A stretch of DNA of 64,000 bases from Liolophura sinensis. Taxonomy: Eukaryota; Mollusca; Polyplacophora; Chitonida; Chitonidae. A program made the translations under genes and the position numbers. Where the stretch lies: NCBI RefSeq assembly GCF_032854445.1, contig NC_088304.1, positions 8,879,704 to 8,943,703 on the forward strand. The letters are read 5' to 3'. Numbering within the stretch: position 1 is the stretch's first letter; each line of letters begins with the position of its first letter. Under the pieces are notes generated by a model. That model did not search any database, was not told the DNA's origin, and saw only the letters and a program-made list of their open reading frames with translations. Shown piece after piece: positions 9,975-18,965 of this stretch.

Positions 9975-12900
9975 ATGGGAGATTTTGATCCTAAACAGTT
10001 TGTTAATGCGCCCGATCCGGATGTTTTTGAGAGTTTAAAGAAGGAAGACTTGGTTAAGTTAGGGACATTTTTAGGTTTGTCCGTAAAGTCTTCATGGAGG
10101 AAAAGAGATATGCAGTATACTTTGTTGAAACATTTAGTGGAGATAGGAAAGTTTGATCGTTCTGCATTATCTGATTATGAGTTCGAGGGTCAGTCTGATG
10201 CCGAGCTTAAGTTTAAGCAGTTTGAGTTAAAGTTGAGATTGGAGAAAGAGGAAAGAGAGAAAGAGAGGGAACATGAGATAGAAAAGTTGAAAATGCAGAG
10301 AGAGAGAGAGGAAAGGGAGAGGGAAGTGCAGAGAGAGAGAGAGGAAAGGGAGAGGGAAGTGCAGAGAGAGAGAGAGGAGAGAGAAATGCAAGAAAGAGAG
10401 AGGGAAAGGGAATTGGAGTTTCAAATGAAAAAGTTAGAGGTTGAGAGAGGTGAGAAACCGGGTCCTTCCGGTAGACAGGATTCAGGATTTGATGTGACCA
10501 AATACATTCGGTTAGTTCCATCCTTTCAGGAAAAAGAGGTGGATAAGTATTTTCTGCATTTTGAGAAAATTGCAAGTAGCTTGAAGTGGCCTAAAGAGTT
10601 CTGGACTATGTTATTACAGAGTGTGCTAATTGGAAAGGCCAGGGAAATTTACACTCAGTTAAGTGTAGAGAATGCTTCCAATTATGACTATGTGAAAGAG
10701 GTAATTTTGAAGGGTTATGAATTGGTGCCTGAAGCTTACCGCCAGAAATTTCGTAACTATGAAAAAGGTAGAAATCAGACATACGTTGAGTTCGGTCGAG
10801 CTAAGGAGCAGTTGTTTGATTGCTGGTGTATAGCCAAGAAAATAGGCAAGGATTTTGAAAGTTTGCGTCAGCTTGTGCTGGTAGAAGAGTTCAAGCGTTG
10901 TATTGATAATGATGTAAAGGTGTTCGTTCATGTGCAGAAGGCGAGTACACTTGAAGAGGCAGCCAGTTTAGCTGATGATTATTCCTTGACACATAAGGTT
11001 ACATACACGGGTAAGCCATTTAATTCATTTACATGTAGAAATACCCAGTTACATGCAACAGGTAGAGGTAGCTCTACACAGAAGAGTTCTACACCAGGCT
11101 CCAATGGTTCTACAGCTCATGGTTCACGTAGTTCAGATTGGAATGGTAGTCCTCGAAATAGGGTCACTTGTAATTTTTGCAAGCGGGTAGGTCACGTGAT
11201 GAGTGAATGTTACAAGTTGAAAAGGATACGGGAAGCTCAGAATGAGTCTAAGCCCACAGGTCTTTGTGTTGCAATGCACAAAACATTGCCGGAAGTTACA
11301 TCAGCAGTTAAAAGCAGATCTGAGTTAGCTGATACGGGATTGGATAAGATTCCCAAATGCTCTATGGATAGCTTCGCTCCGTTTATCAATTCTGGTTCAG
11401 TGTCGCTTAGAAGCGACATGTCTTGTGCTACCCCTATAAAGATATTAAGGGATACTGGGGCATCTCAGTCTCTGTTGTTGATGAATACTCTGCCCTTTTC
11501 TGAAGAGTCATACTCTGGGGTTCGTGCCCTTATTAGAGGTGTAGAGTGTAGTGACTTTGTCAGTGTTCCCCTTCATGATATTTATTTGTCATCAGATTTG
11601 ATATCTGGACCTGTCAGGGTAGGCATTAAGCCTTCATTACCTTTTGAGGGTATTCATTTGTTGTTGGGAAATGACTTGGCACATGATAAAGTTACTGTTG
11701 ATCCCTTAATGGTTGATAAGCCTTCTCTGAATTCAGTCACAGAGCCAGTTGAAAGCGAGATAGCGGGTTTATATCCGTCCTGTGTTGTTACAAGAGCTAT
11801 GTCTAGAAAAGTCAGTACAGACCAGGGTAGTACTGTTGATTTGAGCGAGACTTTTCTCAACAACATGTTGGATGGAGATTCTTCCAAATTAGACAGCCAG
11901 CAGGAAGTAGATACTAATTTTGTTAGTGGTGATCAGCCATTTTGTAGGACTGAGTTGATTGCTGAACAACACAGTGATCCAAGTATTTCTTGCTTGTTTA
12001 ATGATGCAGCTAAAGATGGTGAATCTTTACCTGACCCATGCTACTACTATGTCAAGTCTGGCATATTGATGCGGCAGTGGAGGCCTCCCGATGTTTCGTT
12101 GGAGGATGAATGGGCAATTAAGCATCAGGCAGTTGCGCCCAAGTCTTATCTTAAAGACATACTGACCATAGCGCATGAAACGCCGTTAGCAGGTCATTTA
12201 GGTGTTAATAAGACCTATCATAAGATTCTCAGTCATTTTTATTGGCCAGGAATAAGGAAAGATGTTACTGAATTTTGCAGGTCTTGTCATGCATGTCAGT
12301 TAGTGGGGAAACCTAACCAGACAATCCCCAACGCAGCCTTGAGGCCTATTCCTGCAATTGGTGAGCCATTCAGTAGAATCTTAATAGATTGTGTTGGTCC
12401 GCTACCTAAGACAAAGTCTGGAAATCAGTATATGTTAACCATAATGTGTACTTCAACTCGTTTCCTTGAGGCAATTCCACTAAGGAATATTACTGCCAAG
12501 ACTGTAATTAAGGCTTTAGTTAAGTTCTTCACCATGTTTGGTCTGCCTAAGTCAGTACAGTCAGACCAGGGTTCAAATTTCATGTCTGGTGTGTTCCAAC
12601 AAGTTATGCATGAGCTAGGTATTAGCCAGTATAAGTCCTCAGCTTATCACCCACAAAGTCAAGGAGCACTAGAGAGATTCCATCAGACACTGAAAAGTAT
12701 GATAAGAACTTACTGCTTTGAGACAGGGAAAGATTGGGACGAGGGTGTACCTTTGTTAATGTTTGCTGTAAGAGAGTCTATACAAGAGTCACTTGGATTT
12801 AGTCCATTTGAGCTTGTGTTTGGCCATACTGTGCGTGGTCCACTACAGTTGTTCAAGGAAAAGTTTGTGTCTGGTAATAGTGACAATGTTAACCTATTAC

Positions 12901-13361
12901 AGTATGTGTCAAGTTTTCGTACTAAGCTCAAGAGAGTATGTGAGTTAGCCATAGAGAATCTTACAGCTTCTCAGAAGAGTATGAAAACTAAGTATGACAA
13001 AGAGACAGTAAGACGCAGCTTTGAAGTTGGTCAGAAGGTATTGGCCTTACTTCCAGTTAGTGGTAAGCCACTTGAGGCTCGTTATTTTGGACCTTATGTA
13101 GTAGACAAGAGGCTAATTGATCTTAATTATATTATTTTCACTCCTGATCGGCGCAAATCTAGACAACTTTGTCACATTAACATGTTAAAGCCATATGTAG
13201 ACAGAGATAGCACTGATCTCAATGTTGTACATCCTAGTGGAGTTGCTATCTCTTGTTTTCCAGTGCCAAGTTGTAAGAGAGAATTAAAGCGTTTTTTTTG
13301 GGCATGGCAGGTTATTATCGAAAGTTCTGTAGGAACTTTTCACTTGTTAGTGAGCCATTAA
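9975..13361 (+). CDS. Element A Gag-protease-integrase polyprotein
   Basis: 1128 codons from ATG (start MGDFDPKQF). In order: an N-terminal SAP-like segment; a Glu/Arg coiled coil (about residues 76-160); a capsid-like region whose second half resembles the SCAN fold (about 255-345); one CCHC zinc knuckle, CNFCKRVGHVMSEC (about 398-411); an aspartic protease with DTGA (about 492); an integrase with an HHCC zinc domain (about 732-775) and DDE core (IDCVGP, SDQGSN, then ALERF with 35 residues between the last Asp and Glu); and a basic GPY-type end. No RT palm and no YxDD follows. Translation runs past an eight-T run at 13292-13299 and ends out of frame with RNase H. Confidence 0.92.
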   Translation: MGDFDPKQFVNAPDPDVFESLKKEDLVKLGTFLGLSVKSSWRKRDMQYTLLKHLVEIGKFDRSALSDYEFEGQSDAELKFKQFELKLRLEKEEREKEREHEIEKLKMQREREEREREVQREREEREREVQREREEREMQERERERELEFQMKKLEVERGEKPGPSGRQDSGFDVTKYIRLVPSFQEKEVDKYFLHFEKIASSLKWPKEFWTMLLQSVLIGKAREIYTQLSVENASNYDYVKEVILKGYELVPEAYRQKFRNYEKGRNQTYVEFGRAKEQLFDCWCIAKKIGKDFESLRQLVLVEEFKRCIDNDVKVFVHVQKASTLEEAASLADDYSLTHKVTYTGKPFNSFTCRNTQLHATGRGSSTQKSSTPGSNGSTAHGSRSSDWNGSPRNRVTCNFCKRVGHVMSECYKLKRIREAQNESKPTGLCVAMHKTLPEVTSAVKSRSELADTGLDKIPKCSMDSFAPFINSGSVSLRSDMSCATPIKILRDTGASQSLLLMNTLPFSEESYSGVRALIRGVECSDFVSVPLHDIYLSSDLISGPVRVGIKPSLPFEGIHLLLGNDLAHDKVTVDPLMVDKPSLNSVTEPVESEIAGLYPSCVVTRAMSRKVSTDQGSTVDLSETFLNNMLDGDSSKLDSQQEVDTNFVSGDQPFCRTELIAEQHSDPSISCLFNDAAKDGESLPDPCYYYVKSGILMRQWRPPDVSLEDEWAIKHQAVAPKSYLKDILTIAHETPLAGHLGVNKTYHKILSHFYWPGIRKDVTEFCRSCHACQLVGKPNQTIPNAALRPIPAIGEPFSRILIDCVGPLPKTKSGNQYMLTIMCTSTRFLEAIPLRNITAKTVIKALVKFFTMFGLPKSVQSDQGSNFMSGVFQQVMHELGISQYKSSAYHPQSQGALERFHQTLKSMIRTYCFETGKDWDEGVPLLMFAVRESIQESLGFSPFELVFGHTVRGPLQLFKEKFVSGNSDNVNLLQYVSSFRTKLKRVCELAIENLTASQKSMKTKYDKETVRRSFEVGQKVLALLPVSGKPLEARYFGPYVVDKRLIDLNYIIFTPDRRKSRQLCHINMLKPYVDRDSTDLNVVHPSGVAISCFPVPSCKRELKRFFWAWQVIIESSVGTFHLLVSH

Positions 13362-13858
13362 CTCAGCTGTTAAAGAAAGGTGCTAAATTCTTGTGGTCCA
13401 TTGAGTGTCAGAGATCTTTTGATAGATTGAAGGCCATGCTAAGCAGCGGCCCCATACTTGTAGCACCTGATTTTAATTTACCATTTAAGCTAGCTGTTGA
13501 TGCTAGTGATATATCTGCTGGGGCAGTTTTGTTACAAGAAAATGAAACAGATCACGTTGATCACCCTGTATGTTTTTTCTCTCGCAAATTTGACAAGTGC
13601 CGGAGAAATTATTCGACAATAGAAAAGGAGTGTCTGTCCTTGATTCTAGCATTACAGCATTTTGAAGTATATGTGACTTCGTCAAGTTACCCCATTGTTG
13701 TGTATACAGATCACAATCCCTTAACCTTCTTGCACAAACTAAAAGGTAAAAACCGAAGATTGTTACGGTGGAGTTTGCTTTTGCAAGAATTTAATCTAGA
13801 GATTAGACACATAAAAGGGAAAGATAATGTGATTGCTGATTGTTTGTCACGTGTCTAG
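13292..13858 (+). CDS. Element A RT-thumb/RNase H frame, offset by -1
   Basis: From the T8 run, the -1 frame reads GMAGYYRKFCRNFS, the standard start of the Ty3/gypsy RT thumb/connection. It continues into RNase H with its four acidic residues (VDASD, EKEC, YTDHNP, KDNVIAD) and ends LSRV-stop at 13858. In element B the same site has only six T and the frame is continuous. Here it is either a decay mutation or a T-run slippery site for -1 frameshifting. Confidence 0.85.
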   Translation, partial: FFLGMAGYYRKFCRNFSLVSEPLTQLLKKGAKFLWSIECQRSFDRLKAMLSSGPILVAPDFNLPFKLAVDASDISAGAVLLQENETDHVDHPVCFFSRKFDKCRRNYSTIEKECLSLILALQHFEVYVTSSSYPIVVYTDHNPLTFLHKLKGKNRRLLRWSLLLQEFNLEIRHIKGKDNVIADCLSRV

Positions 13859-13931
13859 TTGGTTTTCTGCAGCTTTGTTTTTAAAGACTGTGGTAAACGT
13901 TATTATTATTATTCATGGTTATGAATATGTT

Positions 13932-13959
13932 AAAGAAAGTTTTATGCAAAACTTTCTTT
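13932..13959 (+). repeat. Perfect 12-bp hairpin before the purine tract (A)
   Basis: AAAGAAAGTTTT, loop ATGC, then AAAACTTTCTTT: a perfect 12-base stem, four bases before the polypurine tract. The same 28-base hairpin occurs in element B at 31368-31395. Its position suggests a role in RNA processing, export or second-strand priming; this is inference. Confidence 0.85.
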
Positions 13960-13963
13960 CCCT

Positions 13964-13975
13964 GAAGGGTGGGGG
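13964..13975 (+). promoter_or_regulatory. Polypurine tract (A)
   Basis: GAAGGGTGGGGG directly abuts the 3' LTR, as expected for the plus-strand primer left by RNase H. Confidence 0.85.
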
Positions 13976-14982
13976 TGTTATGTATGACTATTTAACGTTT
14001 TCATGTACTGTTAGTCTGCGGACCTTTGTGAAAGCATAACAGGCCCTGTTATATATGTACAGCGCGGATCTGGCCGAAAGCACCGTGTTCAATGCTCTGT
14101 TTATTTAACTGGCTGTTCATTGGCTGTTAAACTCTGTGTTTAAAAATAGTTGAATCCACCTGGCACGTATATAAGCCGTGTTTTCTGTGCAGAGTGGAGG
14201 TATTTTTGCTGCATCCACTGGGAGCCAGGAGAGTGTGCGACGCTCTCGTATAGAGTCCATTATGTTTATATGAGCTGGTGATGCCAGTTTCATTTGGGAG
14301 GACAGTTTTTTTATGCCGACACCGTTTGTGTACCACAGTAGTACTGATGTCTGGTTTATGTGAATTTCTGCGGAAGTCACGTTTATTGGTGTTCGGATCT
14401 TGATTATGATTATACAGTGTGGACTGTGTAATTTGTTTAACACGCTGACCTCACCTGACCGACAAGGTCGTCAAGGACTCTAAACTGAAGTTTTCAGTTT
14501 TGCAAAGGACGTTCGTTCTGCCACAAGGTGACATTACTCTACGTCTCTGAACGGCTCGTTTGTGAGCTTCTGCGGGAGCTGTGACTGATCTGAAGTGGAT
14601 TATACCTCCATGCCTGTATTTACCCTGTGTTGTGCTCTGCGGATGTGACGTCATTTAAAGGCTTGACTGTTCCAGTTCTGTGTAACCTGTGTACTGTGTT
14701 CGTGTTCGCTAACCTGGCGAAGTACCTGTCTAGGACAAATTGTGAATTGTGTGTTTATCCCATGGTCTTTACGTTGGATTTCCTGGAATACATTCCTTGG
14801 GATGCAAAGGTGAACTGGAAACTTGTAAAGACCGGTAATACTGATGTGTATGTTGTTGTTGTTGTTGTTGAACTGTCTGTAAAACTGTAGGCCTACGTCT
14901 CATTTTATATATAAAACATTGTTTACATTGTAATATTGAGTCACTGAGTCTGTTTTCTGTTGCTGTTTTCAATACCGTAACA
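13976..14982 (+). repeat. 3' LTR of element A
   Basis: 1007 bases, identical to the 5' LTR except for three substitutions and two extra TTG units near 14849. Followed by target duplicate AAGT. Confidence 0.95.
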
Positions 14983-15047
14983 AAGTCTGCAAAGATACAT
15001 AAAAAATGTTTTGACAAAGGAAACCTATCTTTCTGTGTTTCTCTTCT

Positions 15048-15053
15048 TTTATT
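15048..15053 (-). terminator. Candidate poly(A) signal of coiled-coil gene
   Basis: AATAAA on the minus strand, about 150 bases after the stop at 15200. Element A inserted only about 65 bases farther downstream. Confidence 0.4.
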
Positions 15054-15199
15054 TTCATGAACCATTGGATTGTGATCATCACACGGAAATAGAAAAGACA
15101 GTAACATCAAAAGATGCTGTATGTGAGCCGTGTATAAAACTTAAATAAATTCTTAATTTTTTCCTAGAAATGTCGGCGGAAACAAATGTGGTCTTTGTC

Positions 15200-15339
15200 T
15201 CAGTATGTGTTTCCTGATGATGAAAGCTTTCTGGTAGCTGTAAGTTCTTGCCGTGCAATTTCCTGCAATAATATTTCATTTTCATCTTTGAGAGCTTGAA
15301 TTCTTGCAGCATATGAGTCCATCTCCAAGGAAGAGAGGA
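15200..15339 (-). CDS. Terminal exon of a coiled-coil protein
   Basis: On the minus strand, after acceptor TTTTATTATTTCAG, the frame with two leading bases reads SSLEMDSYAARIQALKDENE and then ILLQEIARQELTATRKL, with a stop at 15202-15200. The heptad spacing and Glu/Lys content are those of a coiled coil, and it starts exactly at a good acceptor. A longer frame over the same bases (15432 to 15079), with an apparent membrane helix, is a shadow made of the AT-rich intron. Upstream exons were not identified; a phase-1 intron precedes it. The protein is not recognised. Confidence 0.6.
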
Positions 15340-15475
15340 CTGAAATAATAAAAATATTACTAATAATAAAATTAATGCAACAGTAAGAATTATAGTTTTC
15401 TTAAATACAGGTGTACTGCAATATTTTATCATCCTGGAGTCTTTTTATTATTTTTTTTTTTTGTTTCAGTTTAAA

Positions 15476-16275
15476 AACTAGAGTTCACACAGAGGTTCAA
15501 CCTGTACCTTGTGGTATCACGGTGGTCTCCAGGGTCAACCCTGAATTTACCCCTACGACGACCCCCAAATGTAACCAGCTGAATGGAATCTTTACAACAA
15601 CACAACATCGGGCAGAAAATATTGAGGTTTTGTGGTTTTCAGAAAGAAAAACGAAAAAAATTGTGTGACAGCATCACAGTTTGCTAAAATTTGTAAGAGA
15701 AAGGAAATTAATGACTCTTTCACAACCTGTGGATTTGGAGACGTAAATTTCACCTCACAAGTAACATCATATGGAAAAACACATGAGAGTTTTGGCAAAG
15801 ATGCTTAGATAATCGTAAGAATTACCATACACATGACTGCAGATTAGTAATAAATCTTATAAAAATAAGTAATAAATCTTATGAAAATAAGTAATAAATC
15901 TTATAAATAAATCTTATAATTAAATCTTGTGAAATAAGATTTTCATTCTTAGCAGCAACACCAGATGGGAAAATTTGCATAAATTGGGAAACAGGTGTTC
16001 AAATGTCCCTACTCTGCCAGGAACCTGACAGTTGCAAGGGCCGTAGTCTGTGTAAATTTGGTGATACAATCACCTTGAACAAACACCATCAGTATTTTGT
16101 CAACTCCAAGGACAGCTAATGGTTACTTGTGGTTTTTTTTCGTATGTTTGTTGTGTACACTAAAGAGGACATATTTGTAGGGAAAATTCTTCCTGACTAT
16201 GATTTCGTGACAGAAATGTTAGATAAATTGGTAAATTTTTACTTCCAGTACTGTGGGAGAGATATTCAGAAATAG
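15476..16275 (+). pseudogene. YqaJ/lambda-exonuclease-like domain remnant
   Basis: Read in pieces, this matches the YqaJ viral-recombinase fold found in many mobile-element-linked invertebrate proteins. The pieces are VLWFSERK; then, after a one-base loss in an A-run near 15655, CVTASQFAKICKRKEI; then VTSYGKTHESFGKDA and a stop; then, after an AT-rich repeat insertion (15800-15950), LAATPDGKICINWETGVQMS; TITLNKHHQYF and a stop; and FVVYTKEDIFVGKILPDYDF to FYFQYCG. The Asp of TPDG is kept, but the usual E-x-K catalytic pair reads Q-M-S. Two stops, a frameshift and the lost catalytic residues make it dead. Confidence 0.6.
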
Positions 16276-17989
16276 AGTTTTGCACTTGGATTTTGACCTT
16301 TGGAGGTGACTGAGCTGTAGCACTGAAAAAAATTATACGTTAAATTTACTTAAATTTTTTTTGTAGTGCTTGTTTCAATTATCATTATAATGGTGCATCA
16401 TAATTAGTATATGCTATACATTCTAATTTATAATGTACTTTACATGTTTAAAATATAATATACCAAGTTGTCTCTGACAGAAAATATTGACACACAAACA
16501 CAATTTAACAGAAGTAAAGTGTACATATAACTATTATAAATGAGTGACACAAATGCATGACTGTTTTAAGTGTACCCACAGAAAGAGGACAAATGTCCTG
16601 TGTTTTAAGTGTACCCACAGCAAGAGGACAAATGTCCTGTGTCTATGAAGGTTGCAGTACTGCGCCTGGTTTTCTTCAGCTCTCCAGTTTGGGTATCACA
16701 TGTACGGATCTGGGTATTCTTTAGTTAGGCTATTTGAGGTAATGAAGTGCTGAAAGGGTCACGTATATCGCATTTTCAAGTTTGAACCAGTCATGGTAAA
16801 CCGTGCTAAGTGTTTTTTTGTCGTTTTGTTTGCTAGCATTGTGAAACTTATCCATACTAGTATCTTCCCTGGTCATACTAAAGTAACTTCAAATATATAT
16901 ATATTCTCTAAAATTTACATTACATTATTCTGAATCCAAATCATAGTTTCATACTCAAACTGTTGACTGGTGAACACTGTACCATAAGAATTAAGCAAAA
17001 AATCGCCTTAAAACACAACATATTATTTAACTACGTCCCACCCGAGCACAAGCTAGCTTACCACTCAGCTCCACTTCATATGTATCAAGTGCGTGAAACA
17101 ACAACAACAACTAATTGCGCGTCTTGAAAATTACAGCACAAAATCTCTACATAAATAGATGGTATAAAATTAAACACTTACCTTTAAACATATATATAGG
17201 TATGCTTTTTTTTTTTTTTTTTCAATTCTCAGCTGAGAATGAGGCCGTCGACATGAAGAGATCCACCGCGCACTCTCTTGTTCATCTCATTTTGGCTTTA
17301 TACAAGGAATAAATTTGGCACCCTCTCAGCTTACCGGGATACCTGTTATCGGACTTACAGGTTCCGTGAGCACAATGCTTCACCTGGACGACTGAAGCAT
17401 TCAGTGACAGGCGAGTCGAACAAATATCCACCCTGTGGGCGGAGCTTACTGACAGCCGATAGGGACGATTTGATTGGCTACTTTAGACACGCTATGGATG
17501 GATTGCTATATTAGCGATGAAATTCTAATAAGCAATTCCCACGCCCCATAGCACTGTCTACTTTGGAAAATGATGGACTTAAATTCCTATTTCTAAAATA
17601 GGGTGAAGTGATTTAAATACTTGTAGTAAGAAGACTACTAGTTAGTTTAAAATAGTTCAACCCTCACGAAAATGTATAGTTTATAGTTTTCGATTTAAAG
17701 GCAATCGAACTAACGTAACTTCAAAGCCCTAATATCAGTTAGTTTTTTAAAACTATGTATAACACAGCCGTAAACGTCATATAGTCGACCAATGAGGATC
17801 TCCTTAAGTTTTGAAATGATTTTAATGTTTTAACTTCATACAACTTCTGTTGCTCTACATCCTTATGAAAGTTTACAAAGATCAGTCAGTTTACATGAAG
17901 CTAGAATAAATCCCTGACTCTCAATTTCCTGTAGGTCTTTAATTATATTGGATTCGTACATAAACTTAGGACTCTGCTAGTGAACTAAA
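16276..17989. other. No gene seen; short tandem duplication
   Basis: A 40-base unit containing AAGAGGACAAATGTCCTGTG is present twice in tandem (16560-16640). A long T run lies at 17203-17222. A minus-strand donor-like site near 17056 follows a short protein-like frame but lacks a clear acceptor. Otherwise AT-rich non-coding. Confidence 0.4.
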
Positions 17990-18290
17990 CATTCCCAATG
18001 ACCGATCCCATTGCACTGTTTTAATGTGATTGTAAATTAAATGTGATGACAACACAGAGTTTGAGTAATTCTAGACCACTGATGTCTAATAAATTGCCAT
18101 GGTGCTAGGCGGCATGTAAATTGTTAATATTTATGCATTTACGTGAAGAGTTAGAATGAAAGCCTGGCTGATGTAAACTGACAAGGACGAGTATGTAGCC
18201 GGTTACGTGTGACCAGCATTTGAAAGCTGTCACACTGTCATCGCTGATCTGTTTTTTTTTTTAACTCTCTCTGCTGTAGACTGTTCCTAA
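17990..18290. repeat. Dispersed repeat family C, near-complete copy
   Basis: Contains TGATGACAACACAGAGTTTG, CTAGACCACTGATGTCTAAT and GTTACGTGTGACCAGCA in the same order as the copy at 0.5-1.2 kb, and is reverse to the copies at 24.0, 48.7 and 54.1 kb. Confidence 0.6.
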
Positions 18291-18888
18291 AAGTAAAGCA
18301 CCTAGATAGGTATCTTGAAATAGTGAATATTTCACGAATTTTAAATGATCCAGATGTGCAGAATTATTTCAACATACGATATCCCCCATGCATCTCCTAC
18401 CAATTTATTAAACCGGTCGCTCCCAAGGCATTTCATTACGCGAAAGCAGTTTAAGATTTTGATATATTTGTGACTGTGAATCGAAATGCTACTTTCGGCA
18501 CTTGAAGACTGTGCAAAATATGGTCTAAACGGGAGAGGGAAGAACCTTCAGTGCTTGACATTTGCCTTGAGTTACACAAATGTTGTGTACGCAATCCACC
18601 ATGTCAATACTAATGCTTATGTGGGACGGCCAAATAAGTTGTGAAGGAGTCTATTGTGCGAAAGGTGTTTGGTCACCTTCAGTGAAAATACGTTATTGTT
18701 CCAGCGGACAGAGATCCTAGGCATGGTTGGCATTCAGTACATATCTGAAAACAGCAATTTCAGTTCAAAACCCTAAAAGGACAGGTTGTAGTCGTGATTT
18801 ACTCAACCGAATGAAAAATCCAACCGGTTTCACCTTCATTTCATGCAAACCGCCTATATAATGTGTTTGGGGGATCACCATGAAATAC
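18291..18888. other. No gene seen
   Basis: Non-coding; no repeat or exon recognised except the candidate that begins at 18889. Confidence 0.4.
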
Positions 18889-18965
18889 CTGTCTTTATTG
18901 TTTTTGCAGTCACATTCATAAAATCGTATTTTCGTAACAGATGTTGTATCCCCAGGAACTATACC
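18889..18965 (-). CDS. Candidate internal exon, unknown gene
   Basis: A 77-base minus-strand segment lies between acceptor ATTGTTGTTCATGTATGCAG and donor CAG|GTATTT. It reads GIVPGDTTSVTKIRFYECDC and then KNNKD. The frame stays open beyond the donor, so it could also be longer. It does not match the splice phase needed to join directly to the exon at 15339, so further exons or another gene would be required. Not recognised. Confidence 0.3.

Larger units (their letters stand above)
8846..14982 (+). mobile_element. LTR retrotransposon copy A, Gmr1-like order, RT-less
   Basis: A 6137-base element with LTRs of 1001 and 1007 bases that begin TGTTATG and end CGTAACA, flanked by the 4-base duplication AAGT (8842-8845 and 14983-14986). 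It has a tRNA-Pro-type primer site, one long gag-protease-integrase frame, an RNase H frame in -1, a hairpin and a purine tract. The two LTRs differ by three substitutions and one 6-base TTG-repeat change, so insertion was recent. The RT fingers/palm domain is absent (see copy B for the same junction). An RT-less element must use an enzyme supplied in trans. Confidence 0.93.

Noticed and set aside
10213-10575. Minus-strand Ser/Leu-rich 120-codon frame in element A (and 139 codons in B)
   Set aside because: Reverse reading of the Glu/Arg coiled-coil codons in gag.
15079-15432. 117-codon minus frame with an apparent membrane helix
   Set aside because: The hydrophobic part is AT-rich intron; an acceptor inside it opens a coiled-coil frame instead.
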